Source: an uncultured Clostridia bacterium (GTDB lineage: Bacteria; Bacillota; Clostridia; Peptostreptococcales; Anaerovoracaceae). Taken from it: 64,000 nt of DNA. The DNA is taken from assembly GCA_934255545.1 (NCBI GenBank), contig CAKQOE010000006.1, positions 12,051-76,050 of the forward strand, in the 5' to 3' direction. The notes below the pieces were generated by a model. It saw only the letters and a program-made list of their open reading frames with translations, did not search any database and had not been told where the DNA came from. Position 1 is the stretch's first letter. Each line of letters begins with the position of its first letter. The position numbers were made by a program, and so were the translations under genes. Below are positions 1 through 10,900 of the stretch, in pieces.

Positions 1-1774
1 CAAGCTGCTCCGCGCTGTAAACATAAAACGGAGCGCCGAGCAGATCCGCTGCAGCTTTTATCGCAGCCTCCCCCGACTTTATATCGACAGAAGCGACCCT
101 GTATATCTCGTTTACAGATATTCCTGCGCCTGACAACACTTCGTTCACGAATTCCGCCATTTGCGCAGGCTCCATATTTTTCCTGCAGCCAATACCGATG
201 CAGTACCTCAAAGGACGCAGCATGACCTGTATATCGTCTATTGTCAATACGCATTTCCCGTCAATATTCCTTACAACAAAACGATCTTCAGCTTTATTAT
301 CCGTCAACTGTCCGCCATGACCGTTTCCGTGCATCTCACCGCAGTCCGCGTCTGTATGCCTGAGCAGCGCCGCCGTAGCCAGCTTCGCGGCTCGCATATC
401 CTCTATCGCAAACCCGTTCTCCTGCGCAAACGTATCTACAGCCTTTACGCCCGCGCCGTCAGACGCCGTAGTTATGACTGCCTCCGCGCCAAGCTCATGC
501 GCAAGCGCCTCAGCTATCATATTAGCGCCGCCGATATGCCCGGAAAGCAGCGGTATTACGTAATCACAATTATCGTTTACTGCAATTACCGCCGGATCGA
601 CAGTCTTACTGACCGCATAAGGCGCGATATGTCTCACAGCTATGCCCGCCGCGCTTACAAATATCACAGCATCTGTCCTTACCTGCACCGTATTATCGCT
701 GTTCATGTTATTTTCTGCAGCTGCGCCGTCGCTTTTACCATCATCCGCCGCACAGAATATTTTTCTCATAAGCTCATTTGTATCAGAAAAATATTCCTTT
801 ACATCATCAGCTTCTTTTTCTCCGCCGTTCCTTGAAAATTGATATATCCTGCTGTTCACCGCCAGCCCCGGCGCACGTGAAAGTGCCTCAGACACCCGCT
901 CCGCCGCAGCCACGCCTTTCTCCGTATAGCATATAACGGACGCGTTCAGCACACGCCTGCCTGGAGGCGCAGCCGCACTCTCTGCTTTCCGAAACTCCGT
1001 TGAAAACCCGGCATCGTAAAGCTTAGAAAGCTCATACTCGTCGCCAAGAAAACCGCCAACAAGTATGAGAGCCGTCTTGGTTATCCCGGCATCAGCCGCA
1101 GCCTGCGCAAGCCCGCCGAGCGTAGTTTCTATCTTCCTTTCATCAGGCCACGTAGCCTTGTAAACTATAGCGCAGGGCGTAGACTCGTCGTATCCCTTAA
1201 GGCCCGCGCTTCGAGCGTCTTCTCCGCCTGCAAGCAGCTCCGCCTGCAGCTTTTCAAGCATGGAAGCGCTCAGGAAAAGCGCCATGGAAGCGCCGTGCGC
1301 CGCCAGTGCGCGGATGCGCTCGCCCTCCGGAACAGGAGTCCTTCCTTCCATTCGAGTAAGTATGAGCGTCTGCGATACTCCCGGCAGCGTGTATTCTTTT
1401 TTCAGCGCCGCCGCTGCCCCGCAGAAGCTGCTCACACCCGGGCAGACTTCATACTCCACGCCCGCTGCGTCAAGCCTGTCCATCTGCTCTCGTATAGCGC
1501 CGTATATGCTCGGATCGCCCGTATGCAGCCTTACTACACACTGCCCGGCGAGCGCCGCCGGTATCATCAGATCCATGACCTGATCGAGATGAAGCCGCGC
1601 GCTGTCGTATATCTCACAGCCGTCTTTCGCGTTCTCAAGCAGCGCCGGATTCACGAGCGAGCCCGCGTACACTATCATATCAGCCTCTCTGAGCAGTCTC
1701 TGCCCTCTCACTGTTATGAGGTCAGGCGCCCCGCTTCCTGCGCCTACGAACCACACTTTTCCTTTATTATCCAT
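1..1774 (-). CDS. cbiFG: CbiF-CbiG fusion (cobalt-precorrin-4 C11-methyltransferase / cobalt-precorrin-5A hydrolase), 3' end outside window
   Basis: The frame is open from ATG 1774 to the left edge (591 codons seen, no stop). Residues 1-255 read as a CbiF/CobM-type SAM-dependent methyltransferase: N-terminal VWFVGAGSGAPDLITVRG, then RLHTGDPSIYGA and the PGVSSF segment. From about residue 270 the chain continues as CbiG, with VSAAGIAVRHIAPY, VIPLLSGHIGGAN and then a C-terminal domain beginning RPLRYCIGIGCRKN. The two enzymes act consecutively in anaerobic corrin-ring synthesis, C11 methylation followed by opening of the delta-lactone, so a fusion makes biochemical sense. A hydrophilic, poorly conserved stretch lies in the CbiG N-terminal part. 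The partner cbiD lies about 10 kb upstream on the same strand, separated by unrelated genes. The start is the only ATG ahead of the conserved N-terminus. Confidence 0.9.
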   Translation of the reverse strand, partial: MDNKGKVWFVGAGSGAPDLITVRGQRLLREADMIVYAGSLVNPALLENAKDGCEIYDSARLHLDQVMDLMIPAALAGQCVVRLHTGDPSIYGAIREQMDRLDAAGVEYEVCPGVSSFCGAAAALKKEYTLPGVSQTLILTRMEGRTPVPEGERIRALAAHGASMALFLSASMLEKLQAELLAGGEDARSAGLKGYDESTPCAIVYKATWPDERKIETTLGGLAQAAADAGITKTALILVGGFLGDEYELSKLYDAGFSTEFRKAESAAAPPGRRVLNASVICYTEKGVAAAERVSEALSRAPGLAVNSRIYQFSRNGGEKEADDVKEYFSDTNELMRKIFCAADDGKSDGAAAENNMNSDNTVQVRTDAVIFVSAAGIAVRHIAPYAVSKTVDPAVIAVNDNCDYVIPLLSGHIGGANMIAEALAHELGAEAVITTASDGAGVKAVDTFAQENGFAIEDMRAAKLATAALLRHTDADCGEMHGNGHGGQLTDNKAEDRFVVRNIDGKCVLTIDDIQVMLRPLRYCIGIGCRKNMEPAQMAEFVNEVLSGAGISVNEIYRVASVDIKSGEAAIKAAADLLGAPFYVYSAEQL

Positions 1775-1890
1775 ATATGTAAACTCCAATCATAAATAAC
1801 GACCAATAGAACAACAGCAAATACAAAACATCCTTTCGACCGACCCGGCGGTCCATATACGCGCCGATGCTTCACATGTGCATTAATTGC

Positions 1891-1949
1891 ATGAAAAATG
1901 ACTGCACCGGATCGAAAGCCGCAAGCTCCGCATTATCCGGTGCAGTCAT
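1891..1949 (-). terminator. Rho-independent terminator of the MalT-like regulator gene
   Basis: A perfect 15-bp inverted repeat (arm ATGACTGCACCGGAT, 1898-1912 and 1935-1949) is followed on the minus strand by a T-rich run (TTTTTCATG). It lies 60 bases past the stop of the regulator gene. Confidence 0.85.
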
Positions 1950-2011
1950 CATTTTACCATAACATATCACGTCTGTCCTGCATCAGCAGGATCCAATTCC
2001 TTTCCCCTTTT

Positions 2012-4570
2012 TTACTTTCTTTCACTGTTCATCATATCAGCAAGCAGATGTCGCTTGTTCTTTACATTCCCGGCTATGCCGACCTTGTCAAATATATGCT
2101 TAAGATGCGTCTTTACAGTATTTTCAGTCAGATTCATCTCCTCAGCGATCATTGCATTTGTCCGGCGTTCCGCAGCAAGCAGCGCTATCTTATACTCCTG
2201 TTCTGTAAGAAGCTTCGCGATACCGCAGTTTCCGCGCAAAATATCACTTATGCTGAACGCCAGCGCGTTCGCCATCTCCTGTACAGCCGCTATTTCATTT
2301 TCATATTTTCCTTTTTTTAACATATTGCTCAGGAGAGGCTTTATAAACTTCATATTCTCCGCAAACGGCATCATTATCATATCAGGAGCCGCTCTGTCGA
2401 ATGCGCGTGCCAGCTCTTCTTCTGCCGTATCGGCGCTTCCCAGCATATTCAGCGCCGATGCAAGCTGTATCCTCATATATATGGCGCACAGAAGATTTCC
2501 GCTTTTTTCTGCTTCCTCGATGTATTCACGGCTGCAGGCAGCCGCCTCTGCATATTTTCCTTCTGCAAGAAGCATTTGCTGCCTTACGGTACGGAGCATT
2601 GGTATGCACGGATTCATTACGAGCTGATCCGCGCCCTCATCTGTTATCCACGCATACGTGCTACCTGAGTTCTTCGACCGGCCTTCCTCTGCACGACCCG
2701 CTGCCTGCTTTCCCGTCACTGCATCGATCCATGCCTCGCATATATCGAGCGTATTGAGAAGTATGTACTGTTTTTTCTGCTTCAGCTTTTCTCGCAGCGC
2801 TGAAAAAGTACCGCTTATATCACAGCTGTCTCCTCTGTGCACAGCTATACGCAGCCGCAGGAACTCAGCGTCAACGAGTATGCTGTACTGCTCCTTGCGT
2901 TTCGCTGCATTCAGCGCCAGATGGCATTCTATGTCAGCATTGGCGATATCGCCGCGCATGAAATAAGTCTCGCCCTGCATCGCGTGCTCCGCACCGTTTC
3001 CGTGATAATCGACTATCTGGTAATAATACGGCATACACTCATGCATCTCACGGTTTTCATGATCGAGCATCCCGGCAGTTCTGTGAAACATCATCGCAAC
3101 AGACGGAGACCCAAACGTCCACGTTCCCTGCGGATCTATAGATCTGCTGACTCTGTTCATAAGGGAGCACGCGCTCCTGTGAAGCTCGCTCATGGCCGAT
3201 ATGTCGTTATACTTCAAAAAGCTCATAACAAGCTCACACTCTCCGCGGTAATTGTTTCTGTCCTCTTCGTTCAGCGATCTGTCACTTTTCAGTCTCTCCA
3301 TAAGTATCCCATGCAGCCGGAGCATCTCCGGTATCTGACGGAATGAAAACAGCTTTCTCATCATCACGAGTACAGCGTCAAGATCCTGTGCCAGCTTTTC
3401 AGGCGGACATTCAGACGACCATTTTACAAATTCTTCCTGATGTTCCCCATTTATACTTTTTCCTCTGTCCCTTCTCACAGCTTCAAGCAGTCCGCTCCAG
3501 TCACCCGCCCTGAAAAAGAATTTCCCCGCGTGCACGTACTCCGCCTGTTTCAGATACCACTCACCCATACGCTTCAGGACGCGCATGCGCTCACGCTCAG
3601 GAAGTTCTTCAAAACGCGCTCTCGCCACATGAAGCAGCATATGGTGATATCTGTACGATCCGTTTTCGTTCATTTTTATAAACGCGTTCCTGCTGCTGAC
3701 ATATTCAAGCAGCTGCGCAGCGTCATCCCCCTCCCAGATGTACTCCGCCTGCGCGCACGTAAACATATCTGCGGCACTGTTTTCCACAAGGAACCTTCTT
3801 TGCCTTTCAGGCAGACTCTCAAGCATGACCTGCTCCATGAGCATAAAGATATCCTGCGTGTCGAAGCGCCATTCTCCGTTTTGTGCATAACGCCTGAAAT
3901 GCAGATAGATCATCGATATCCAGCCTTCGCTCATATTCTCCAGCTTTTCGGCCGGAGTTTCGTCTATTTCGATCTCGCATTTCCCGGCATATGCATACAA
4001 CTCCTCAATAGACAGCCTGAGGTCGGCCGGTGTGATCTCGTACAGCCGCCTGCCGAGCTGCATCCGCTCCCTGTCGCTGAAGACTGCGTTGCGCGATACC
4101 AGTATCATGCGCATATTTTCCGGCAGCTGGGCTGCCGCAAGCATTATGAGGTCATTCAGCGTTCCCTTCTTCAATATGTATACATCATCTATCATGAAGT
4201 AGACAGGCGCCCCGTCTTCAGACAGCAGCGCCGCGCTTTCGCGCATCATCTCTATGAAAAGCGCCCTTTTCCGCGGATCGTCCGGAAATCCCAGAGCACT
4301 CAGACGTTCAGCCAGTGAAGGATAATTTCGCAGCGCCGCGCACAGCCCGTTCCAGAAATCGGAAACACTGTCAGTCATCACACTCTGCTTTATAACGACC
4401 GACCCGCTTATATGCCCGGCATAGTACCTCTCCCACCATCTGACGGCAGTAGTTTTGCCGTACCCCATAGGTGCCGTCACAGTCGTTATCCTGCTCTTTC
4501 CGATGCCGCTCAGCCGCTTCTTCAGCCGCTCGGATATGTACAGGTCATTAAGATGCGGATATTCTCTCAT
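2012..4570 (-). CDS. MalT/LAL-type LuxR family transcriptional regulator
   Basis: An 852-residue protein with the architecture of large ATP-binding LuxR regulators. A P-loop APMGYGKTTAV lies near residue 36 and a Walker B-like VYFMIDDV near residue 125. A long alpha-helical, TPR-like middle follows, and a C-terminal LuxR HTH (LTEQEYKIALLAAERRTNAM ... ENTVKTHLKHIFDKVGI) spans about residues 780-835. Such proteins bind ATP and an inducer and activate a neighbouring promoter. It is divergent from the giant S-layer protein gene at 4986, with 415 bases between them holding two inverted repeats, so that gene is its likely target (inference). The ATG at 4570 follows GGAGG by 6 bases. The inducer cannot be predicted. 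A strong terminator follows. Confidence 0.88.
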   Translation of the reverse strand: MREYPHLNDLYISERLKKRLSGIGKSRITTVTAPMGYGKTTAVRWWERYYAGHISGSVVIKQSVMTDSVSDFWNGLCAALRNYPSLAERLSALGFPDDPRKRALFIEMMRESAALLSEDGAPVYFMIDDVYILKKGTLNDLIMLAAAQLPENMRMILVSRNAVFSDRERMQLGRRLYEITPADLRLSIEELYAYAGKCEIEIDETPAEKLENMSEGWISMIYLHFRRYAQNGEWRFDTQDIFMLMEQVMLESLPERQRRFLVENSAADMFTCAQAEYIWEGDDAAQLLEYVSSRNAFIKMNENGSYRYHHMLLHVARARFEELPERERMRVLKRMGEWYLKQAEYVHAGKFFFRAGDWSGLLEAVRRDRGKSINGEHQEEFVKWSSECPPEKLAQDLDAVLVMMRKLFSFRQIPEMLRLHGILMERLKSDRSLNEEDRNNYRGECELVMSFLKYNDISAMSELHRSACSLMNRVSRSIDPQGTWTFGSPSVAMMFHRTAGMLDHENREMHECMPYYYQIVDYHGNGAEHAMQGETYFMRGDIANADIECHLALNAAKRKEQYSILVDAEFLRLRIAVHRGDSCDISGTFSALREKLKQKKQYILLNTLDICEAWIDAVTGKQAAGRAEEGRSKNSGSTYAWITDEGADQLVMNPCIPMLRTVRQQMLLAEGKYAEAAACSREYIEEAEKSGNLLCAIYMRIQLASALNMLGSADTAEEELARAFDRAAPDMIMMPFAENMKFIKPLLSNMLKKGKYENEIAAVQEMANALAFSISDILRGNCGIAKLLTEQEYKIALLAAERRTNAMIAEEMNLTENTVKTHLKHIFDKVGIAGNVKNKRHLLADMMNSERK

Positions 4571-4644
4571 GCCCTTCCTCCATATTTTTCAATAAATTCA
4601 TTTTCTCCGAATATATTTTTAATATATATCAGAAAGCTTCCAAA

Positions 4645-4670
4645 CCAATCACACCATCAGGGTGATTTGG
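4645..4670. promoter_or_regulatory. Inverted repeat, candidate operator 1 of the MalT-like regulator
   Basis: CCAATCAC and GTGATTTGG face each other across a short spacer. The half-site resembles that of the repeat at 4873-4889 (ATCAC.CC ... GGGTGA). Confidence 0.4.
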
Positions 4671-4683
4671 AAATACATAACCG

Positions 4684-4700
4684 CGTCCGCCCGGCGGACG
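4684..4700. repeat. Short GC-rich palindrome, class 1 (17 bp)
   Basis: CGTCCGCC-C-GGCGGACG: 8-bp arms around one base. An identical copy is at 13628-13644. Confidence 0.85.
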
Positions 4701-4872
4701 AACAGGATGACGCATTCATTACTGATTAAATTTTATCAGAAAACACTTATTCAACAATCAATTTCCATACTTTCTTCATGTATACATAAATATTTTCACG
4801 GCGCGCGCCTTCAAAGTTACATTTATCATATTTTACCGCAAAACATTTATTACTTCGCTAACTGCGGGAAAA

Positions 4873-4889
4873 TCACCCCGTTGGGGTGA
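4873..4889. promoter_or_regulatory. Inverted repeat, candidate operator 2 of the MalT-like regulator
   Basis: TCACCCC-GTT-GGGGTGA is a perfect 7-bp inverted repeat. It is centred about 50 bases before the start point expected from the TATAAA at 4921, the usual position for an activator site. Confidence 0.45.
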
Positions 4890-4985
4890 CGCTTGCTTTG
4901 TGAGGCAAATGTAAACTGGGTATAAAGGAAAATATTCAAAAGCCGGAACTGTCCGGATATAGATGAAAGGAGAGAAAGGATAAAA

Positions 4986-7900
4986 ATGAAACGAAAACTT
5001 CTAAGCATTTTGACTGCAGTCACGATGCTCCTAGGCCTTATGCCTCAGACTGCGTTCGCCGCGCAGACCGGCAGCAGTGACGCAAGCCGAACCGTATTTG
5101 ATGCGCTCGGCTTTGACACACGAGCTCCGGCGGGTTATGAACAGGAAGAAGGCATAACGGATACACCCTTCGGCAAGACTTATACTACTATGGCCGAAGT
5201 TGATGAATTATTTCTGATGGATATGGAAAGTAAAAAAGGGGAACTGTACGGCGACGGATATGTCGGTGGCGATGATGCCCGTTTTTTCAATGATGACAAT
5301 AAAAATATTGATATTTCCGCCTTTCCGGACGCCACATCGAGTCAAATGATAGAAGGAAATTTTTCAACCGCTAACAACGGGCAGAAAAAGAATATTGTAG
5401 CACTTTCGTCATATTACCAAAATGGCTCGTACAGCTGGCGACTTGAAACTGCCGGTGTAAACGGTAAAACCGGTTCTCCTATCTTTGACCGATTCATTTC
5501 AGCGACAGGCAGCTCTACTACTCCGGCTAAACTTTATACCGGATGCGCTCTCACCGCAGGAGACTTCGATGGTGACGGTATAGACGAGATAGCATTCGCT
5601 GAAACAAGCCTCAACCGTTTTTCCGTAACAGTATACAAGCTCCAGAAAACTTCAGGCGACAGCTATCTTTACAGTGAAAACTGGAAGAAGGCAACAGAAT
5701 TCAAATCGAACAAGCTGGATGTAGGCAGTAAAAATACACTTGTAAACATGATGTCTCTTGTTGCCGCCGATGTCAACAAGGATGGTATTGATGATCTCGC
5801 CTTAGCATGCGGCAGTTATTATACTGATGCCGAAAAGTATTACAGTAAAGTCGCGGTCGCATGGGGCGCGGACCAGGGCAGGATGCTGCTTGAACAAACA
5901 CCTGTAGATATCGGCAATGTGTACCGTGCCGGGCTTACAGTCAGCGATCTGAATAACGACGGCCGCAACGAGCTTATCGTCGGAGGAAATACGAAAGACG
6001 ATGCATCCGATCGTTATGCAGCCATATACGCGTGGAACGGCAGCAGCTTTGACCAGCTTGCGTCTAAAAGTATAAATACAACCGATGATCTTGACGGTAC
6101 CTATCGCAGTCTTGCTACAAACGTCGCAAATTTAACTGTCGGCTCGTTTTACGGTATTGATGAAGGTCCGTGTATATATCTTGACAGCATCATCCTGAAA
6201 TACGGCAGCGGTGGTATAACTGTACTTGACCTTGTGGAATGGACAAATCTTACATATGCTTATTTTCTTGGTGATTTTACAAACTACCAATATTCCGAAT
6301 GGGGCGCTCGAGCAGCAGACTTTTTCGGCAATGGCAAAGAAGTTGTCGGAAGCAATATGAGTTTGAGCGGCAAATCTGCGCAGGCTTATGCTTTCGCGCG
6401 TCTGAATAATAATAACGGAAAACGTGCTGTAGGAGTATTCACGGATGACGGCTGCAGGGCAGATAATATCTATGAGACACGCGCGATTCCATTCTGTTTG
6501 CCAAATACAGACAATGACACTATAGTTCTCCGTTATACAGGCAAACATTATTATACATACGCTGACCCTGAGGTCCTTGCTGTACTTGCGTCTCCGCCTT
6601 ATTACGCAGACCTTGCGAACGAAGATGACGACAGCCAGATGATCGAGTCAAAGACATCATACAGCTCAAGCCACGGTTCCGGCGGAGGTTCAACTTACTC
6701 TAATTCATTCTCAGTAGGTGTGTATACAAGCTGGGAGCACTCGTTTAAGATCTTTAACGTTGAAGTTGCTCACGCAGAGGCAGAAGCCTCGATAAATAAC
6801 ACGTTTACATGGGAAACGCAGCAGACATCGTCTGTTGAATATGAAATAGAATATTCAACTATGGCGGGCATGGATTCTGTCGTGATGTACGCGCTTCCTG
6901 TCGAGACATATGTCTATGAGGCAACGATGACAGACGGTACAAAGCAGATGATGACCGTCAATAAGCCATACAGTCCGTCTGTACGTACGATATCAGCAGA
7001 TGAATATTCAGACATTCAGAAGGTCTACAGCGATATCCTGCCGGATGTTTCCGGTGTACTGACCCATACGATCGGTGATCCCGGCAGTTACGCTTCAGAT
7101 ATAAGCGCACTTCCTGACGGACGCAGCCAGACTCTTGTGTATGACGGCAATTTTGCTGCTGTAGGTCAGGGCAGCCAGAACACGATCACTCAGTCTATAG
7201 CTATGACGACTGAAAAAGAAAACAGCTTTAACTACGATCTTGATATAGAGACCAAAGCCGGCGCAGGCGCAGGTGGCATTACTGTAGGCGTTACTGCAGG
7301 CTACAGCCATGGCGCGGGATCTGTACATATAACTACTGCAGGCTCGACCTACTCCGGTGAAATGAATGGCCTGCCGACACAGGCAAAGAATTACGGTTAT
7401 ACCTTCAACTGGAAATTAGTCGGTTTCCTTTATCAGGGAAAATATCCTGTTGTTACCTATCTTGTCAATGACGCAACTGAACCTCCTCTTCTGCCGGAAA
7501 ACTTCGGCGCAAACGAAGATGAGACGACTACTGACCGGATAGCTCTCGAGTGGGATCATTCCGGAAATGCCGCAGGCTTTATAATTTACCGGTACTTCCA
7601 GTCTCCTTCATCATCAGGTTATTATAAGATCGGAACTGTTGAAGGTGACAGCTACAGTGAAGTTATCGATGGTGTGAGGCATTATCAGTACATAGATACT
7701 GGACTTAACGCAGACAGCAGCTATCAGTACCGTATCCAGACTATAGGATCGTCTCAGCCAAATGCAAGTATACCAAGCGAAGCACTGAGAACATACACTA
7801 AGCCTGAGAGTGGTGTACCGCTTGTTGCTGTTTCTGATGATAAGCTGGATACATATCCAGATATCAGTCTCAGTACGACTGCCTATATTACCAACTCTGA

Positions 7901-10900
7901 TGAGTTCAAAAACGCAAAGATTTACTATCAGTGGCAGAAGAAGTCAGGTCGTAATTGGAAAAATGTTGCAGGAGAAGATGCGGCAACACTTACCTTCCAG
8001 TATCCTGATAAGGGCGTTGAAGGTCTTTATCGCTGCAAGGTCAGCGTTTTGACAGGGCATAATCTGGTAACATCTTACTCCCCTGAAACTACGGTCACAT
8101 TTACGCAGCGCAATTCAGAGATCAAAGAACTAAATATTGACGGAAATAAGCTTACCGCTGTCGTCAAAGGAATCGGAACATATTCCAAACCAAGCGGCAC
8201 CGTAAACTTTATCCTCAGCGCTACTGACGGAACGCAGACTGTTTACACTGCCAACGTCAAAGCTGACGGTAAAGCAGAAGTGACAGTTGATAAAGCTTCT
8301 GCCATGTATAAGCTTAGCGCAACCTACAGCGGCAGCAAAATTTTCCTGCCTGCAAGCTATGAGCCGGAAGAGCCTCTTTTCTATGCCGAGGGCGTACAGA
8401 ACGGCAGCTTTGTAGACGTTAAAGACAGCTATGTTTACGGTGATGAATTCAATTTCATAAAGTACACAATTACAGACGGTAATGTCACAAGTGAGATCTT
8501 TAAGCCTGATAAGAATGCCTGGAATCTGAGCGGACTTGGTGACGAAGCTGCCAGACAGCGTTTTTATGATGGTTATGCCGGAAATGCATATACCGGTAAA
8601 GTGGATTACTACTTCTGGGACGGAGGCGGCAGCAACCTGGGTGAAAAGCACTATATCACAATAGTTCCGCATCCTCTTACTGTTACCGGTCTTCCGGAGA
8701 CTCTTACTGTTTCGATCGATGATCTCTCTACTGCAGAGAAAAGAGAAGCACTGCAGAATGAACTTCTTAATAAATTAAAAATAGATGGTGTTGTTGATAA
8801 GTGGGATGAAGAGAAATTCTCTCTTAAAAAACTATCCATTCGTATCCAAAAACAGGGATATCTATGGTCAGATCTCACTGCAAACAGCTCAATTACGCCA
8901 GGCGTCTACACTATGAAGCCCGGCTTAACAGGTCTGGGCAACTACGATGCTTCGATATGTACAGGCAAGCTCATCATCCTTGGCACGAGCTATCCTGTAA
9001 GTGCCAGGGTAGCAGACGAACAGCAGACTTTCGGTTCAGTATCAGTTGCGTATCCTGAAAATGTATCTTCTGCCGCAGTCGGTCAGACGCTTATTTTCAA
9101 AGCTTCTGCCAACCCAGGCTATACAGTTAAGCAGTGGATAGACGCAAACACCGGTGAAATGATCGAAGGAAGTGCCGGTATCGATACACTTACACTGACG
9201 CAGACAGACGCCGGTACAAACGTTATAGTGGAATTCCAGAAAAAGAGGAACACGCTTACTACTTCTGTTACACCTACAAACGCAGGCAGGGTAACTACAG
9301 AAGACAAATATTTCAAAAATGGAAACGCGTATAATTCAGGTTATGAGATCAATTTCACAGCAGAACCAAATGACGGATGGCACTTCGTTGGATGGGAATA
9401 CTTTGTAACAGGTCAAAACGCTGTCTACGGCGATGAAGAGACATATACCGTACTCATGCCTGACAACAGTGTCCAGCTTCTTGCAAAATTCGAGCGTGAT
9501 ACTTACAGACTTACGCTAAGTGAAGGTTTAGCAGCGTACGATAATAACGGCAATCATATTTCCGATCTTTCCGCCGTCACCGGCGATACGGAAATCACTG
9601 TAAAGCCTGCAGCAGGCTATACGCTTGATACTGACGCTGAATGGAGCGTAAACGGCGTACCTCTCGATCCTCAGCCTGAGAACGGTGAATACAGCTTCAC
9701 AATGATGAATGATGTAAGTATTTCCGTTCCTGTTATCGCTCAGACATTTTCTATCGTTCTTAACACTGAAAATCTGACCGGCGGCACAGCCGATCTCACG
9801 GGCGTAAACGAAAACGGAACTGCTGTGGCAGGAACAAACGTAACATTTGCAGCTGAACCGGATCGCGGCTACGACTTCACCGGTTGGACAAATGAAAGCG
9901 ATGTAACTGTAAGCACGAGTACAAATTACACATTCACCGTCAGCGGTGACATTACTCTGAGACCTGTATTTACTGAGAAAACAAGCAAAACTTTCACTGT
10001 CGGTGAAAAACTTGAATGGGAGATCACAGACGCTGCAGGCAATGTGATCGAGACTGATACTGAAAAACTCTATCCGGGTGAAACTCTCAAACTCACCGCT
10101 CAGCCAAGAAGCGGAGATATGGTCAAAGGCTGGACGTTAAACGATAATTATATCGCAAATACAACTAAGACCAGAACGTTTGATTATAATGAGTTGTCTG
10201 ACAGCAATGATTTTACTGTCACTTTCCAGCCGGTAACATATTTCAAGGTAGAATTTGCCGATAACGTTACTGCTAAAGCAGATAGCAAAACTATTGCTTC
10301 AGGTGACGACGTTGCCGCAGGCAGTAAAATGATATTCAGTTACAACGGATCTGACGGAAACGTAACTAGATGGAAAAACGGTGAAACAGAATATCCTCTC
10401 ATGAAGGATCTTATCATCGAAGCTCTCTCGGAAGATCTTAATATTACATTAGAGACAGGTGAATTGACATTCTTTAACGTTGAAGACAGCAGTACAGAAA
10501 CTGATAAGCATTATATCGTTAACGTAACCGGTACTTATAAGGATAACGATAGATATGCTGAAAATTCTTCTGTAACTGTCACTGTGATGCCTGAAAGCGG
10601 ATTCAGCATTACCGATGTAAGCTGTGAGGCTGCTGAATTCATAAATGATGAAGCCAACGGCATCTGGAAAGCTGACATTGAAAACATAACAGGTGACATA
10701 AGTTATACCGTTTCAACTGAAAAGACCGTTCCGAAACACACTCTCACTTTCAACACAAACGGCGGCAGCGATATAGCGCCTGTTACTGACAAGGAAAACT
10801 CTGTCATCGACATCTCACAGTACGTTCCTTCAAAGTCAGGCTATAAGTTCAACGGATGGTTTACAGACAGCGAGCTTAAGACTGCTGCGGGCAGCAGCAT

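Larger units (their letters stand above)
4571..4985. promoter_or_regulatory. Divergent intergenic region between regulator and S-layer protein genes
   Basis: 415 bases without a gene. It holds two ATCAC.CC/GGGTGA inverted repeats (4645-4670 and 4873-4889), a GC-rich palindrome (4684-4700), and on the plus strand a -10-like TATAAA at 4921-4926 without a good -35 box. That combination suits an activator-dependent promoter for the gene at 4986. The rest is AT-rich with no further feature recognised. Confidence 0.5.
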
